A stretch of 17,194 bases of DNA from CAZCBN01 sp964496975 (lineage in GTDB: Bacteria; Planctomycetota; Phycisphaerae; Phycisphaerales; UBA1924). The DNA is taken from positions 1 through 17,194 of the forward strand of contig CAZCBN010000066.1 in assembly GCA_964496975.1 (NCBI GenBank), in the 5' to 3' direction. The translations under genes and the position numbers were made by a program. The notes under the pieces are model-generated. The model saw nothing but the letters and a program-made list of their open reading frames with translations. It was not told the origin of the DNA and did no database searches. Numbering within the stretch: position 1 is the stretch's first letter; every line of letters begins with the position of its first letter. Shown here piece after piece: positions 1-6,977 of this stretch.

Positions 1-43
1 CGTCGGACATCAACTCCTCGATGCCGGGCCGCGACTCGGGCAT
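1..43 (-). CDS. Start of a gene running off the left edge, probably DUF58 protein
   Basis: An ATG on the minus strand at 41-43 opens a frame reading MPESRPGIEELMSD before the window ends. A GGAG motif lies about 8 bases upstream of it. It follows the MoxR stop by 38 bases, so the two genes probably share a transcript. MoxR ATPases are very often followed by a DUF58 (von Willebrand A-like) protein, and a short leader with an 'EEL' motif is compatible with such a protein. Only 14 residues are visible, so the family is inferred from position, not shown by the sequence. Confidence 0.45.
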   Translation of the reverse strand, partial: MPESRPGIEELMSD

Positions 44-81
44 GGGTGTGGCTCCGTCGCCCCGGGTCCGGGGCGGGCCGC

Positions 82-1242
82 TCAGGGGGCGACCACGCGG
101 TCCAGCACGCGCCGGACCACGTCCTCGCTCGTGACGCCCTCCGCCTCCGCCTCGTACGTGACGATCACCCGGTGGCGCAGCACGTCCAGCGCGATGCTCT
201 TCACATCGCTCGGCGTCACGAAGCCCCGGCCCTGCACGAACGCGTGCGCCTTCGCCGCGAGCACCAGCGCGATCGACGCCCGGGGCGACGCCCCGAACTC
301 GACGAGCCGCGCGAGCGAGCCCTCGCCCTCCCGCTCGTCCGGGCTCCCGCCGCCCCGCGCCGAAGGCCCGGCGCCGGGCTCGCCGCGACGCTTGCGCTCC
401 GGGCGGCCCGCGTCCGCCGCCGGCAGCGACCGCGGGTCGCGCGTCGCGTGCACGATGTCAACCACGTAGTCCCGCACCCGCGGGTCCACCGCGACGCGGT
501 CCACAAGGCCCCGCAGTCGGAGAATCTCCTCCGGCGTGATCACCGGCACGACCGTCTCCGCCTCGGCGGTCGTCGCCATGCGGTCCACGATCGCCCGCTC
601 CTCCTGCTTGCTCGGGTAGCCGACCTTCAGCTTGAACATGAACCGGTCGACCTGTGCCTCGGGCAGCGCGTACGTGCCCTCCTGCTCGATCGGGTTCTGC
701 GTCGCCAGCACCAAAAAGGGCCGCGGCAGATCGTGCGTCGCGTCGCCGATCGTGACGCGCTTCTCCTGCATCGCCTCCAGCAGCGCGCTCTGCACCTTGG
801 CCGGCGCGCGGTTGATCTCGTCCGCCAGCACGATGTTCGCGAAGATCGGCCCGCGCCGCGGCGTGAATACCCCGTCACGCGGGTTGTAGATGAGCGTGCC
901 CACAAGGTCCGCCGGCAAAAGGTCCGGCGTGAACTGGATCCGCCGGAACTCCGCCCGCACGCCCCGCGCCAGCGTGCTCACCGTCAGCGTCTTCGCCAGC
1001 CCCGGCACGCCCTCCAGCAGCACGTGCCCGCCCGTCAGCAGCCCCAGCACGAGCCGCTCGACCATCGAAGACTGGCCGACGACGACCCGCCCCACCTGCT
1101 CCACGAGCCGGCGCAGCGGCTCGCTCTCGGCGCGGATCTCCGCCTCACCCAGCGGCGCCCCGCGGCCCGCCGGAGCTTCCCGGCCCGAGGGCCTCGCGCT
1201 CCCGCTCTGCTCTGCGACCTGGCTGTGTCCTTCGGCGTCCAT
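82..1242 (-). CDS. MoxR-family AAA+ ATPase
   Basis: This 386-residue protein is a MoxR-type AAA+ ATPase, a cytoplasmic ATP-driven chaperone-like family thought to help mature or activate partner proteins, commonly with DUF58 and von Willebrand A proteins. Seen in the sequence: Walker A GVPGLAKT (78-85), Walker B with LADEINRAP (139-147), sensor 1 TQNP (181-184), the family segment EGTYALPEAQVDRF (188-201) and the sensor 2 region GASPRA (317-322) in the C-terminal lid. Residues 1-40 are a low-complexity Ala/Gly/Arg tail, so the true start could lie slightly downstream. Residues 276-309 form a charged, Gly-rich insertion inside the lid that ordinary MoxR proteins do not need. The gene lies 154 bases after the DUF3467 gene and 38 bases before the likely DUF58 start. 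The family is certain; the substrate is unknown. Confidence 0.95.
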   Translation of the reverse strand: MDAEGHSQVAEQSGSARPSGREAPAGRGAPLGEAEIRAESEPLRRLVEQVGRVVVGQSSMVERLVLGLLTGGHVLLEGVPGLAKTLTVSTLARGVRAEFRRIQFTPDLLPADLVGTLIYNPRDGVFTPRRGPIFANIVLADEINRAPAKVQSALLEAMQEKRVTIGDATHDLPRPFLVLATQNPIEQEGTYALPEAQVDRFMFKLKVGYPSKQEERAIVDRMATTAEAETVVPVITPEEILRLRGLVDRVAVDPRVRDYVVDIVHATRDPRSLPAADAGRPERKRRGEPGAGPSARGGGSPDEREGEGSLARLVEFGASPRASIALVLAAKAHAFVQGRGFVTPSDVKSIALDVLRHRVIVTYEAEAEGVTSEDVVRRVLDRVVAP

Positions 1243-1353
1243 GCGATACCCGTCTCCTCGCCGGCGCCCGCCGGGGGGTACCCGCCGGGATGCCCGAGCG
1301 GCCCGCCTCCGTCACCCCAATCGAACGAGCGCCTGCCGAATCACCGGGCCCGG

Positions 1354-1387
1354 CCCCCGGCCCCATTCCGGCCCCCCGGCCCCATTC
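1354..1387. repeat. 15-bp exact direct repeat after the DUF3467 stop
   Basis: The 15-mer CCCCCGGCCCCATTC occurs at 1354-1368 and again at 1373-1387, a 19-base period. It begins 9 bases downstream of the DUF3467 stop codon in that gene's own direction. On the minus strand it is G-rich with G runs of four or five. Confidence 0.8.
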
Positions 1388-1396
1388 AGGCTCCGC

Positions 1397-1714
1397 TCAG
1401 GCCTGCGGCCCGCCCTGCTGGCGGCCCAGGCCGATCTCCCCGAACTGCTCCTCGTACTGCCGCACCGCGTTGCCCAGCGTGATGGCAAGCCGCTTCGCGC
1501 TCGCCCAGTTCAGCACCACGCGGGTGCCGACCGTGCACACCACCACCGGCGCCTGCCCGGGCAGCGCGCGGGGCACGTTCACGCCGAAGTCGACGATCAT
1601 CTCGTCCGTCGTCGTCGCGGTGAAGATCATGTTCGCGTAGTGCGTCGCCATCTTGCTCTGGTCGATCTGCCACTGCACCTGCTGCCCGCCCTGCTGCATC
1701 GGAGAGTCCGCCAT
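1397..1714 (-). CDS. DUF3467 domain protein
   Basis: This 105-residue protein matches the small DUF3467 family, whose biochemical role is unknown. The visible family features are the central VDFGVNVPRALPGQ stretch (about 41-54), the RVVLNWASAKRLAITLGNAV segment (about 65-84) and the C-terminal YEEQFGEIG (87-95), the usual ending of the fold. There is no signal peptide or membrane segment, so it is probably cytoplasmic. The start is well supported: AAGGAAGG lies about 8 bases upstream of the ATG. It is the first minus-strand gene after a 240-base spacer shared with the divergent otsA, and MoxR follows 154 bases downstream. Whether the two are cotranscribed is uncertain, because the spacer holds a G-rich repeat that could mark a transcript end. 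Confidence 0.85.
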   Translation of the reverse strand: MADSPMQQGGQQVQWQIDQSKMATHYANMIFTATTTDEMIVDFGVNVPRALPGQAPVVVCTVGTRVVLNWASAKRLAITLGNAVRQYEEQFGEIGLGRQQGGPQA

Positions 1715-1954
1715 GGGTATCGCCTTCCTTCTGTCGTCCGCGTCCGCCGACCCCGGTCGAAACGCCGGGCACGCGCTCGGCCGCTACGCTGTGCCGAATC
1801 AACGCCTATCCCGGGCGGAACGCCCCCCTGCGGCCACGCCGCGGGTGCGAGTTTAGGCCGCCGCCCCCACGCCACCGAAGCCACCACCCGGGGCCCGCCC
1901 CGCCCGGCCGGCAACGCCCGTGGACAACCCCGCCCCGCCCGCGGAGACCCCGGC
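1715..1954. promoter_or_regulatory. Divergent intergenic region between DUF3467 gene and otsA
   Basis: This 240-base spacer separates two divergently transcribed genes and must hold both their promoters. Ribosome-binding sites are visible at each end (AAGGAAGG for the minus gene, GGAG at 1943-1946 for otsA). I see no convincing -35/-10 pair for either direction. Confidence 0.5.
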
Positions 1955-3427
1955 ATGGCCCGAAAATCCACCGCCCCTCCCCCAACCCCAGAGCCCCCAA
2001 CCCCAGACCCCGCCCCCCGTCCCGCGGCCCGCCGACCCGCCCGCCGCGCCAGCCGCCTCGTCGTCGTCGCCAACCGACTGCCCGTCCGCAAGGTCGACAA
2101 GGGCAAGGGCCACGCCTGGGAGACCAGCCCCGGGGGCCTCGTCACCGCCGTCGCCCCCATCGTCAAGGCCTGCCAGGGCGGCTGGATCGGCTGGGACGGC
2201 TCCATGACCCGCCGCGCCCCCGCCGCCTTCACCCACGACGGCATCCGCGTCCAGCCCGTCGCCATCCGCCGCGAAGAGATGGACGGCTTCTACGCCGGCT
2301 TCGCCAACACCACCCTCTGGCCCCTCTACCACGACGCCCTCCGAGAGCCCAAGTTCCACCGGCACTGGTGGTGGCCCTACCACACCGTCAACCAGCGCTT
2401 CGCCGACGCCGCCGTCGCCCAGACCCAGGACAACGACATGATCTGGGTCCACGACTACCAGCTCCAGCTCGTCCCCGGCATGATCCGCGAGAAGCGCACC
2501 AAGGCCCGCATCGGCTTCTTCCTCCACATCCCCTTCCCGCCGGAGGAGCTCTTCGCCAAAATGCCCTGGCGCACCCAGATCCTCGAGGGCCTCCTCGGCG
2601 CCGACGTCGTCGGCTTCCAGGACAAGCTCAGCGCCGAAAACTTCGCCCGCGCCGCCCGTCGCTTCACCTCCGCCTCCGGCTCCGACGAGCTCCTCACCTT
2701 CGCCGGCCGCAAGGTCGTCGTCGACGCCTTCCCCATCTCCATCGACGTCGATCGCTTCCAGTCCCTCGCCCAGGACCCGCGCATCATCGCCGCCGCCGAG
2801 CGCTTCCGTTCCAGTTGGGACCACCGCCGCATCATCCTGGGCGTGGATCGCCTCGACTACACCAAGGGCATCGACATGCGCCTCCGCGCCTTCGAGGAGG
2901 TCCTCCGCCGCGGCAACGTGAACGCCGACCACACCGTCTTCATCCAGGTCGCCGTCCCCACGCGCCAAAGCGTCGACGACTACGCCGACCTCCGCGACAC
3001 CGTCGAGCGCTACGTCGGCCGCATCAACGGCACCTACGCCAAAACCGAGCACATCGCCGTCCACTACGTCTACCGGAGCCTCCCCCCCGCCGAGCTCATG
3101 GCCGCCTACCTCGCCGCCGACGTCATGATGGTCACCCCCTTCCGCGACGGCATGAACCTCGTCGCCAAGGAGTACTGCGCCGTCCGCCTCCTCAACACCG
3201 GCGTCCTCGTTCTCTCCGAGTTCGCCGGCGCCGCCGCCGAGCTCCGCGAGGCCATCCTCGTCAACCCCTACGACATCGACGGCATGGCCGCCGCCATCGA
3301 GTCCGCCCTCACCCTCGACCCCGCCGACGCACGCCGCCGCATGGCCCTTCTCCGCGGCCGCGTGGAGAAGCACACCGTCCACGACTGGTCCGACTCGTTC
3401 ATCGCCGTGCTGTCCAAGGCCCGGTAG
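1955..3427 (+). CDS. otsA: Trehalose-6-phosphate synthase (GT20)
   Basis: This 490-residue GT20 glycosyltransferase transfers glucose from UDP-glucose (or another NDP-glucose) to glucose-6-phosphate, giving trehalose-6-phosphate in the cytoplasm. Diagnostic motifs appear in order: NRLP (40-43), SPGGL (58-62), WPLYH (122-126), WVHDYQL (164-170), HIPFP (191-195), GVDRLDYTKGI (296-306) with the conserved Arg and Lys, TPFRDGMNLVAKEY (394-407) and SEFAGAAAEL (421-430). The frame stays open far upstream, but homology begins near residue 34, and the ATG at 1955 has GGAG 8 bases before it, so that start is chosen. Residues 1-33 are a Pro/Ala/Arg-rich tail. Length is normal for the family. The next gene, 85 bases downstream, supplies the phosphatase step. 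Codons end in C far more often than in the minus-strand genes. Confidence 0.96.
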   Translation: MARKSTAPPPTPEPPTPDPAPRPAARRPARRASRLVVVANRLPVRKVDKGKGHAWETSPGGLVTAVAPIVKACQGGWIGWDGSMTRRAPAAFTHDGIRVQPVAIRREEMDGFYAGFANTTLWPLYHDALREPKFHRHWWWPYHTVNQRFADAAVAQTQDNDMIWVHDYQLQLVPGMIREKRTKARIGFFLHIPFPPEELFAKMPWRTQILEGLLGADVVGFQDKLSAENFARAARRFTSASGSDELLTFAGRKVVVDAFPISIDVDRFQSLAQDPRIIAAAERFRSSWDHRRIILGVDRLDYTKGIDMRLRAFEEVLRRGNVNADHTVFIQVAVPTRQSVDDYADLRDTVERYVGRINGTYAKTEHIAVHYVYRSLPPAELMAAYLAADVMMVTPFRDGMNLVAKEYCAVRLLNTGVLVLSEFAGAAAELREAILVNPYDIDGMAAAIESALTLDPADARRRMALLRGRVEKHTVHDWSDSFIAVLSKAR

Positions 3428-3512
3428 CTCGCCCGCCCCGAGCCCTCACGCGGCCCCGCCCGCCCACGCGTCCAGCCCACCCGTCCCGCCAAGGCACCGC
3501 ACCGAGCCCCGC

Positions 3513-6134
3513 ATGCCGAAAAGCCGCGACAACACGCCCGCCCCTTCGGCCTCTCCCGTCGCCGCCGGGCCCGACATCGACCCGGCGCTCACCGCCGCGC
3601 TGGCCCGCCTCGCCGCCTCCACCACGCTCCTCGTCGCCACCGACTTTGACGGCACCATCTCCCCCATCGTCCCCCACCCCGCCGACGCCCGCCCCGACCC
3701 CGCCTGCATGCAGGCCCTGCAGCGCCTCGCCGCCCTGCCGGGAACCCACGCCGCCCTCATCTCGGGCCGCTCCCTGGGCGACCTCGCCGACCGCGTCGGC
3801 TCGCCCCCGGGCGTGCACCTCATCGGCAGCCACGGCGGCGAAACCTCGTGCGACTTCGCCGCCTCCCTCCCCGCCGCCGCCGTCGCCCTGCGCGACACCC
3901 TGCGCGTCGAGCTCTCCGACCTCGCCGCCGCCTCCCCCGGCTGCGCCGTCGAGGTCAAACCCGCGTCCGTCGCCTTCCACTTCCGAAACGCCTCGCCCGA
4001 CGTCGCCGCGGCCGCCGTGGACCGCGTCATGCAGGGCCCCGCCGCCCGCCCCGGCGTCCACGTGAAGCACGGCAAAATGGTCGTGGAGCTCGCCGTCGTC
4101 GCCGCGAGCAAGGGCGAGGCCGTCGACATCCTCCGCCGCCGCGTCGGCGCCACCGCAGTCGTCTTCCTGGGCGACGACGTCACCGACGAAGACGCCTTCG
4201 CCGCCCTTCACCCGCACGACCTCGGCATCAAGGTGGGCCTGGAGGGCGCGAGCGCGGCCTCCCATCGCGTGCTCGACACCCACGCCGTCGCCCTCGTCCT
4301 CAACACGCTCGCCGACCGTCGCGCCGCCGCCGAGCCCGCGCTCGCCGCCACGCCCATCGAGCACCACACCCTCCTCTCCGATCAGCGCACCGCCGCCCTC
4401 CTCTCGCCCACCGGCGACCTCGCCTGGTTCTGCACCCCCCGCATCGACTCCCCCGCCCTCTTCGCCGGCCTGCTCGGCGGCCCCGAGGCCGGCGCCTTCA
4501 CCATCACTCCCGCCGGCCCCGCCCCGGCAACCCAGCCCACGCAGCACTACACCGGCGACGCCTTCACCGTGCAAACCCGCTGGCCCGCATTCACCATCAC
4601 CGACTGGCTCGACTGCTCCGCCGGCCGCACCCACGAACACGCCGGCCGCACCGACCTCATCCGCCGCATCCAGGGCCGCGGCCGCGTCCGCATCCGCTTC
4701 GCCCCAAGGCCCGACTTCGGCCGCTCCCCCGCCCGCCTCGACGCCCACCCCGCCGGCCTCATCCTCACCGGCCGCAGCGACCCCATCGTCCTCTACGCCC
4801 CGGGCGTGGCCTGGCAGATCACCCACGACGGCCGCCACCACGCCGCCTCCGCAGACGTCGACCTCGACGCCCTCGGCGGCGACCTCACCCTCGAGCTCCG
4901 CTGCGGCACCCCGAGCCTCGAGCCCTCCCCCGCGCCCGTCCACGACCGCCAGCGCGACACCGACCGCCACTGGTCGCAATGGGCCGAAGCGCTCGCCCTC
5001 CCAACCGTCGCGCCAGACCTCGTCAAGCGCAGCGCCCTCGTCCTCCGCGCCCTCGCCCACGCCCCAACCGGCGCCATCGCCGCCGCGCCCACCACAAGCC
5101 TGCCCGAGTGCCTCGGCGGCGAACGCAACTGGGACTACCGCTACTGCTGGCACAGGGACGCCGCGCTCGCCGCCTCCGCCCTCGTCCGCCTCGGCGTCAC
5201 CCACGAGCCGCTCCGCTTCCTCGAGTGGCTCCTCGGCGTCGCCGACGGCCTCCCCAGCGTCGCCGCCCTCGCCCCCATCTACACCGTCGGCGGCGGGCCC
5301 CTCCCGCCCGAGGCCGAGATCACCGAGCTCCCCGGCTACGCCGCCTCACGCCCCGTCCGCGTCGGCAACGCCGCCGACCGACAGCTCCAGCTCGACGTCT
5401 TCGCCCCCATCGTCGAGGCCGCCTACCTCCTCACCACGCGCGGCGTCCCCCTCTCCACGCGGCACCTCGCCCTCATCGACCGCATCGTCGACGCCGTCGC
5501 CGAACGCTGGCACGAGCCCGACCACGGCATCTGGGAAATCCGCGGCCCCGCCCGCCACCACGTCCAGTCCAAGGCCATGTGCTGGCAAGCCGTTGACCTC
5601 GCGTGCAAGGTCCGCGCGTCCCGCCCCGCCCCCGCACCCACACCCGCGCCCGCCGAGTGGCTCGCCCTCAAAGACCGCATCGCCGCCGACATCCTCACCC
5701 ACGGCTGGAACGACAACGCCCGCGCCTTCACCTCCGCCTACGGCTCCACCGACCTCGACGCCGGCTGCCTCCTCATCGGCCTCGTCGGCCTCCTCCCGCC
5801 CACAGACCCACGCTTCCTCAGCACCGTCCACGCCGTCGAAAAAGCCCTCCGCGTCGGCAACACCGTCTACCGCTACCGCATGAACGACGGCCTCCCCGGC
5901 GAAGAGGGCGGCTTCAACATCTGCACCACATGGCTCATCCAGGCCTACGCCCGCTGCGGCCGCGGCAACGACGCCCGCCAGCTCTTCAGCGCCTACTGCC
6001 AGCTCCCCGGCCCCACCGGCCTCATCGCCGAAGAGTTCGACCCACACTCCCGCCGCGCCCTCGGCAACTTCCCCCAGGCCTACAGCCACCTGGGCCTCAT
6101 CAACGCCGCCCTCGACATCGCTAACCTGGACTGA
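3513..6134 (+). CDS. otsB: Trehalose-6-phosphate phosphatase fused to GH15 glycoside hydrolase
   Basis: This 873-residue protein has two enzyme domains. Residues about 25-275 are an OtsB-type HAD phosphatase that would release trehalose from the OtsA product: motif I DFDGT (44-48), SGR (84-86), HGKMVVEL (186-193), the Lys of SKG (200) and motif IV GDDVTDEDAF (220-229). Residues about 281-873 are a GH15 hydrolase: the N-terminal signature SDQRTAALLSPTGDLAWFCTPRIDSP (289-314), RNWDYRYCWHRDA (538-550), the probable catalytic acid Glu in GIWEIRG (E675), a probable second catalytic Glu in GLIAEEFDP (E840 or E841) and GNFPQAYSHL (851-860). GH15 includes glucoamylases, glucodextranases and alpha,alpha-trehalases; the fusion makes trehalase the best guess. 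All key residues look intact. No signal peptide is seen, so both domains should be cytoplasmic. The ribosome-binding site is weak, and translation may depend on otsA transcription. Confidence 0.93.
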   Translation: MPKSRDNTPAPSASPVAAGPDIDPALTAALARLAASTTLLVATDFDGTISPIVPHPADARPDPACMQALQRLAALPGTHAALISGRSLGDLADRVGSPPGVHLIGSHGGETSCDFAASLPAAAVALRDTLRVELSDLAAASPGCAVEVKPASVAFHFRNASPDVAAAAVDRVMQGPAARPGVHVKHGKMVVELAVVAASKGEAVDILRRRVGATAVVFLGDDVTDEDAFAALHPHDLGIKVGLEGASAASHRVLDTHAVALVLNTLADRRAAAEPALAATPIEHHTLLSDQRTAALLSPTGDLAWFCTPRIDSPALFAGLLGGPEAGAFTITPAGPAPATQPTQHYTGDAFTVQTRWPAFTITDWLDCSAGRTHEHAGRTDLIRRIQGRGRVRIRFAPRPDFGRSPARLDAHPAGLILTGRSDPIVLYAPGVAWQITHDGRHHAASADVDLDALGGDLTLELRCGTPSLEPSPAPVHDRQRDTDRHWSQWAEALALPTVAPDLVKRSALVLRALAHAPTGAIAAAPTTSLPECLGGERNWDYRYCWHRDAALAASALVRLGVTHEPLRFLEWLLGVADGLPSVAALAPIYTVGGGPLPPEAEITELPGYAASRPVRVGNAADRQLQLDVFAPIVEAAYLLTTRGVPLSTRHLALIDRIVDAVAERWHEPDHGIWEIRGPARHHVQSKAMCWQAVDLACKVRASRPAPAPTPAPAEWLALKDRIAADILTHGWNDNARAFTSAYGSTDLDAGCLLIGLVGLLPPTDPRFLSTVHAVEKALRVGNTVYRYRMNDGLPGEEGGFNICTTWLIQAYARCGRGNDARQLFSAYCQLPGPTGLIAEEFDPHSRRALGNFPQAYSHLGLINAALDIANLD

Positions 6135-6201
6135 GTGGGCCGGCGCAGCCTCTCACCTTCACCTCGCCGCCCCACGACCCATCGAGCCCACGGTCTCAAT
6201 T

Positions 6202-6289
6202 CCTCAAAGCCTCGATGCCTCAATGCCTCGACGCCTCGATGCCTCAATGCCTCGATGCCTCGATGCCTCGATGCCTCGATGCCTTGATG
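6202..6289. repeat. 8-bp tandem repeat, 11 units (CCTCGATG)
   Basis: Eleven contiguous 8-base units with consensus CCTCGATG fill 6202-6289; variants include CCTCAATG, CCTCGACG and CCTTGATG. The array lies between two convergent genes and ends 5 bases from the stop codon of the VOC gene. Because 8 is not a multiple of 3 and the reading frames across it look like noise, I do not treat it as coding. Confidence 0.95.
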
Positions 6290-6294
6290 CCTCC

Positions 6295-6750
6295 CTACCC
6301 CAACTGCCCCACCAAAATCACATACCCATCCCCATCCACCACCCGCATCTCCCCCGCCGGCATGTAGTGAGGCCGCGTCACCGAAAACACCACCCGCCGC
6401 CCCCCGTTCGGCCCGGGCGACCCGCAAAACACCCCGCCCTCGTGCAGCCCCTGCAACAGCAGGTGGTCCCGCAGCGACACGACATCATCGCTGTACATGT
6501 AAAAAAGCACCGCCTGCTCGCCCGCCTCAATCGGCCCGCTCGCCCGGGCGAACATGATCTCCCCCTGCCCGCTCCGCGCCCGCGCCCAAAAGGCCGCCCC
6601 ACCCGCCTCGCGCATCACGCCCACCGCCTCAAACCCGAGCAACGCATAGAACGCGAGCGACGCCTCCACGTCCGCGACATGCACCATGGGAATGAGCGTG
6701 TGAACCGCGCCAACCAACCGACGTTCCGCCGCGTCAGGTGCCTTCATCAT
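6295..6750 (-). CDS. VOC (glyoxalase/bleomycin-resistance fold) protein
   Basis: This 151-residue protein looks like a single-subunit VOC-superfamily member. The pattern is HTLIPMVHVADVEASLAFYALLGFEAVG (17-44), then FWARARSGQGEIMFAR (54-69), then a second half with LFYMYSDDVVSLRDHLLLQGL (82-102) and the ending GEMRVVDGDGYVILVGQ (133-149). In VOC proteins a His near the first strand (here H24) and a Glu in the last repeat (here E134) often bind a metal, which fits but is not proof. Two ATGs are adjacent at 6748-6750 and 6745-6747, and either may be the start. The frame continues further upstream, but that part covers DNA repeats and is not homologous. The substrate cannot be told from sequence. 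The gene converges on the trehalose phosphatase gene and is flanked by repeats on both sides. Confidence 0.85.
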   Translation of the reverse strand: MMKAPDAAERRLVGAVHTLIPMVHVADVEASLAFYALLGFEAVGVMREAGGAAFWARARSGQGEIMFARASGPIEAGEQAVLFYMYSDDVVSLRDHLLLQGLHEGGVFCGSPGPNGGRRVVFSVTRPHYMPAGEMRVVDGDGYVILVGQLG

Positions 6751-6776
6751 CCAGCCAGCATACACCGCGCCGCCGC

Positions 6777-6891
6777 GTGCCACGACGTGGCGCCCCGCCA
6801 AGTCGTGCTCCATCTCTCCCCGTTCTCTGCTCCCCTCAGCCCCCGGGTGCCACGACGTGGCGTCCCGCCAAGTCGTGCTCCGTCTCTCCCC
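6777..6891. repeat. Two copies of a 45-bp hairpin-forming intergenic element
   Basis: The 45-base segment 6777-6821 recurs at 6847-6891 with two mismatches (43/45), exactly 70 bases apart. Each copy contains a 12-base stem with one mismatch around a 3-base loop: CACGACGTGGCG at 6781-6792 pairs with CGCCAAGTCGTG at 6796-6807, and likewise 6851-6862 with 6866-6877. The left stem arm lies inside a shorter near-palindrome, GCCACGACGTGGC. The copies sit between the response-regulator stop and the VOC start, 27 bases from the latter. Terminator, operator or dispersed-repeat roles are all possible. Confidence 0.92.
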
Positions 6892-6919
6892 CTCTTCCCC
6901 ACCCCAGTGGCCGATGGCC

Positions 6920-6961
6920 AGTCCCCAGTCCCCAGTCCCCAGTCCCCAATCCCCAGTCCCC
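6920..6961. repeat. 7-bp tandem repeat, six units (AGTCCCC)
   Basis: Six contiguous units of AGTCCCC, one changed to AATCCCC, occupy 6920-6961. They lie 16 bases downstream of the response-regulator stop in that gene's direction. The minus-strand transcript would read GGGGACT repeats with regularly spaced four-G runs, which could in principle form G-quadruplexes. Confidence 0.95.
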
Positions 6962-6977
6962 GCCCCTCCCCACCCCC

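Noticed and set aside
890..1954. Upstream in-frame extension of otsA by 355 codons
   Set aside because: It overlaps the MoxR and DUF3467 genes in antisense, is Arg/Pro-rich without motifs, and OtsA homology starts only after 1955, which has its own ribosome-binding site.
1853..5204. Long minus-strand open frames opposite otsA and the phosphatase-GH15 gene
   Set aside because: Gly/Val/Glu/Ala-rich low-complexity products mirroring the codon bias of the real plus-strand genes.
6080..6427. Minus-strand protein with 8-residue RHRGIEAL-type repeats
   Set aside because: It translates the 8-bp tandem repeat and overlaps the VOC and GH15 genes; an 8-bp unit gives such periodic peptides in any frame.
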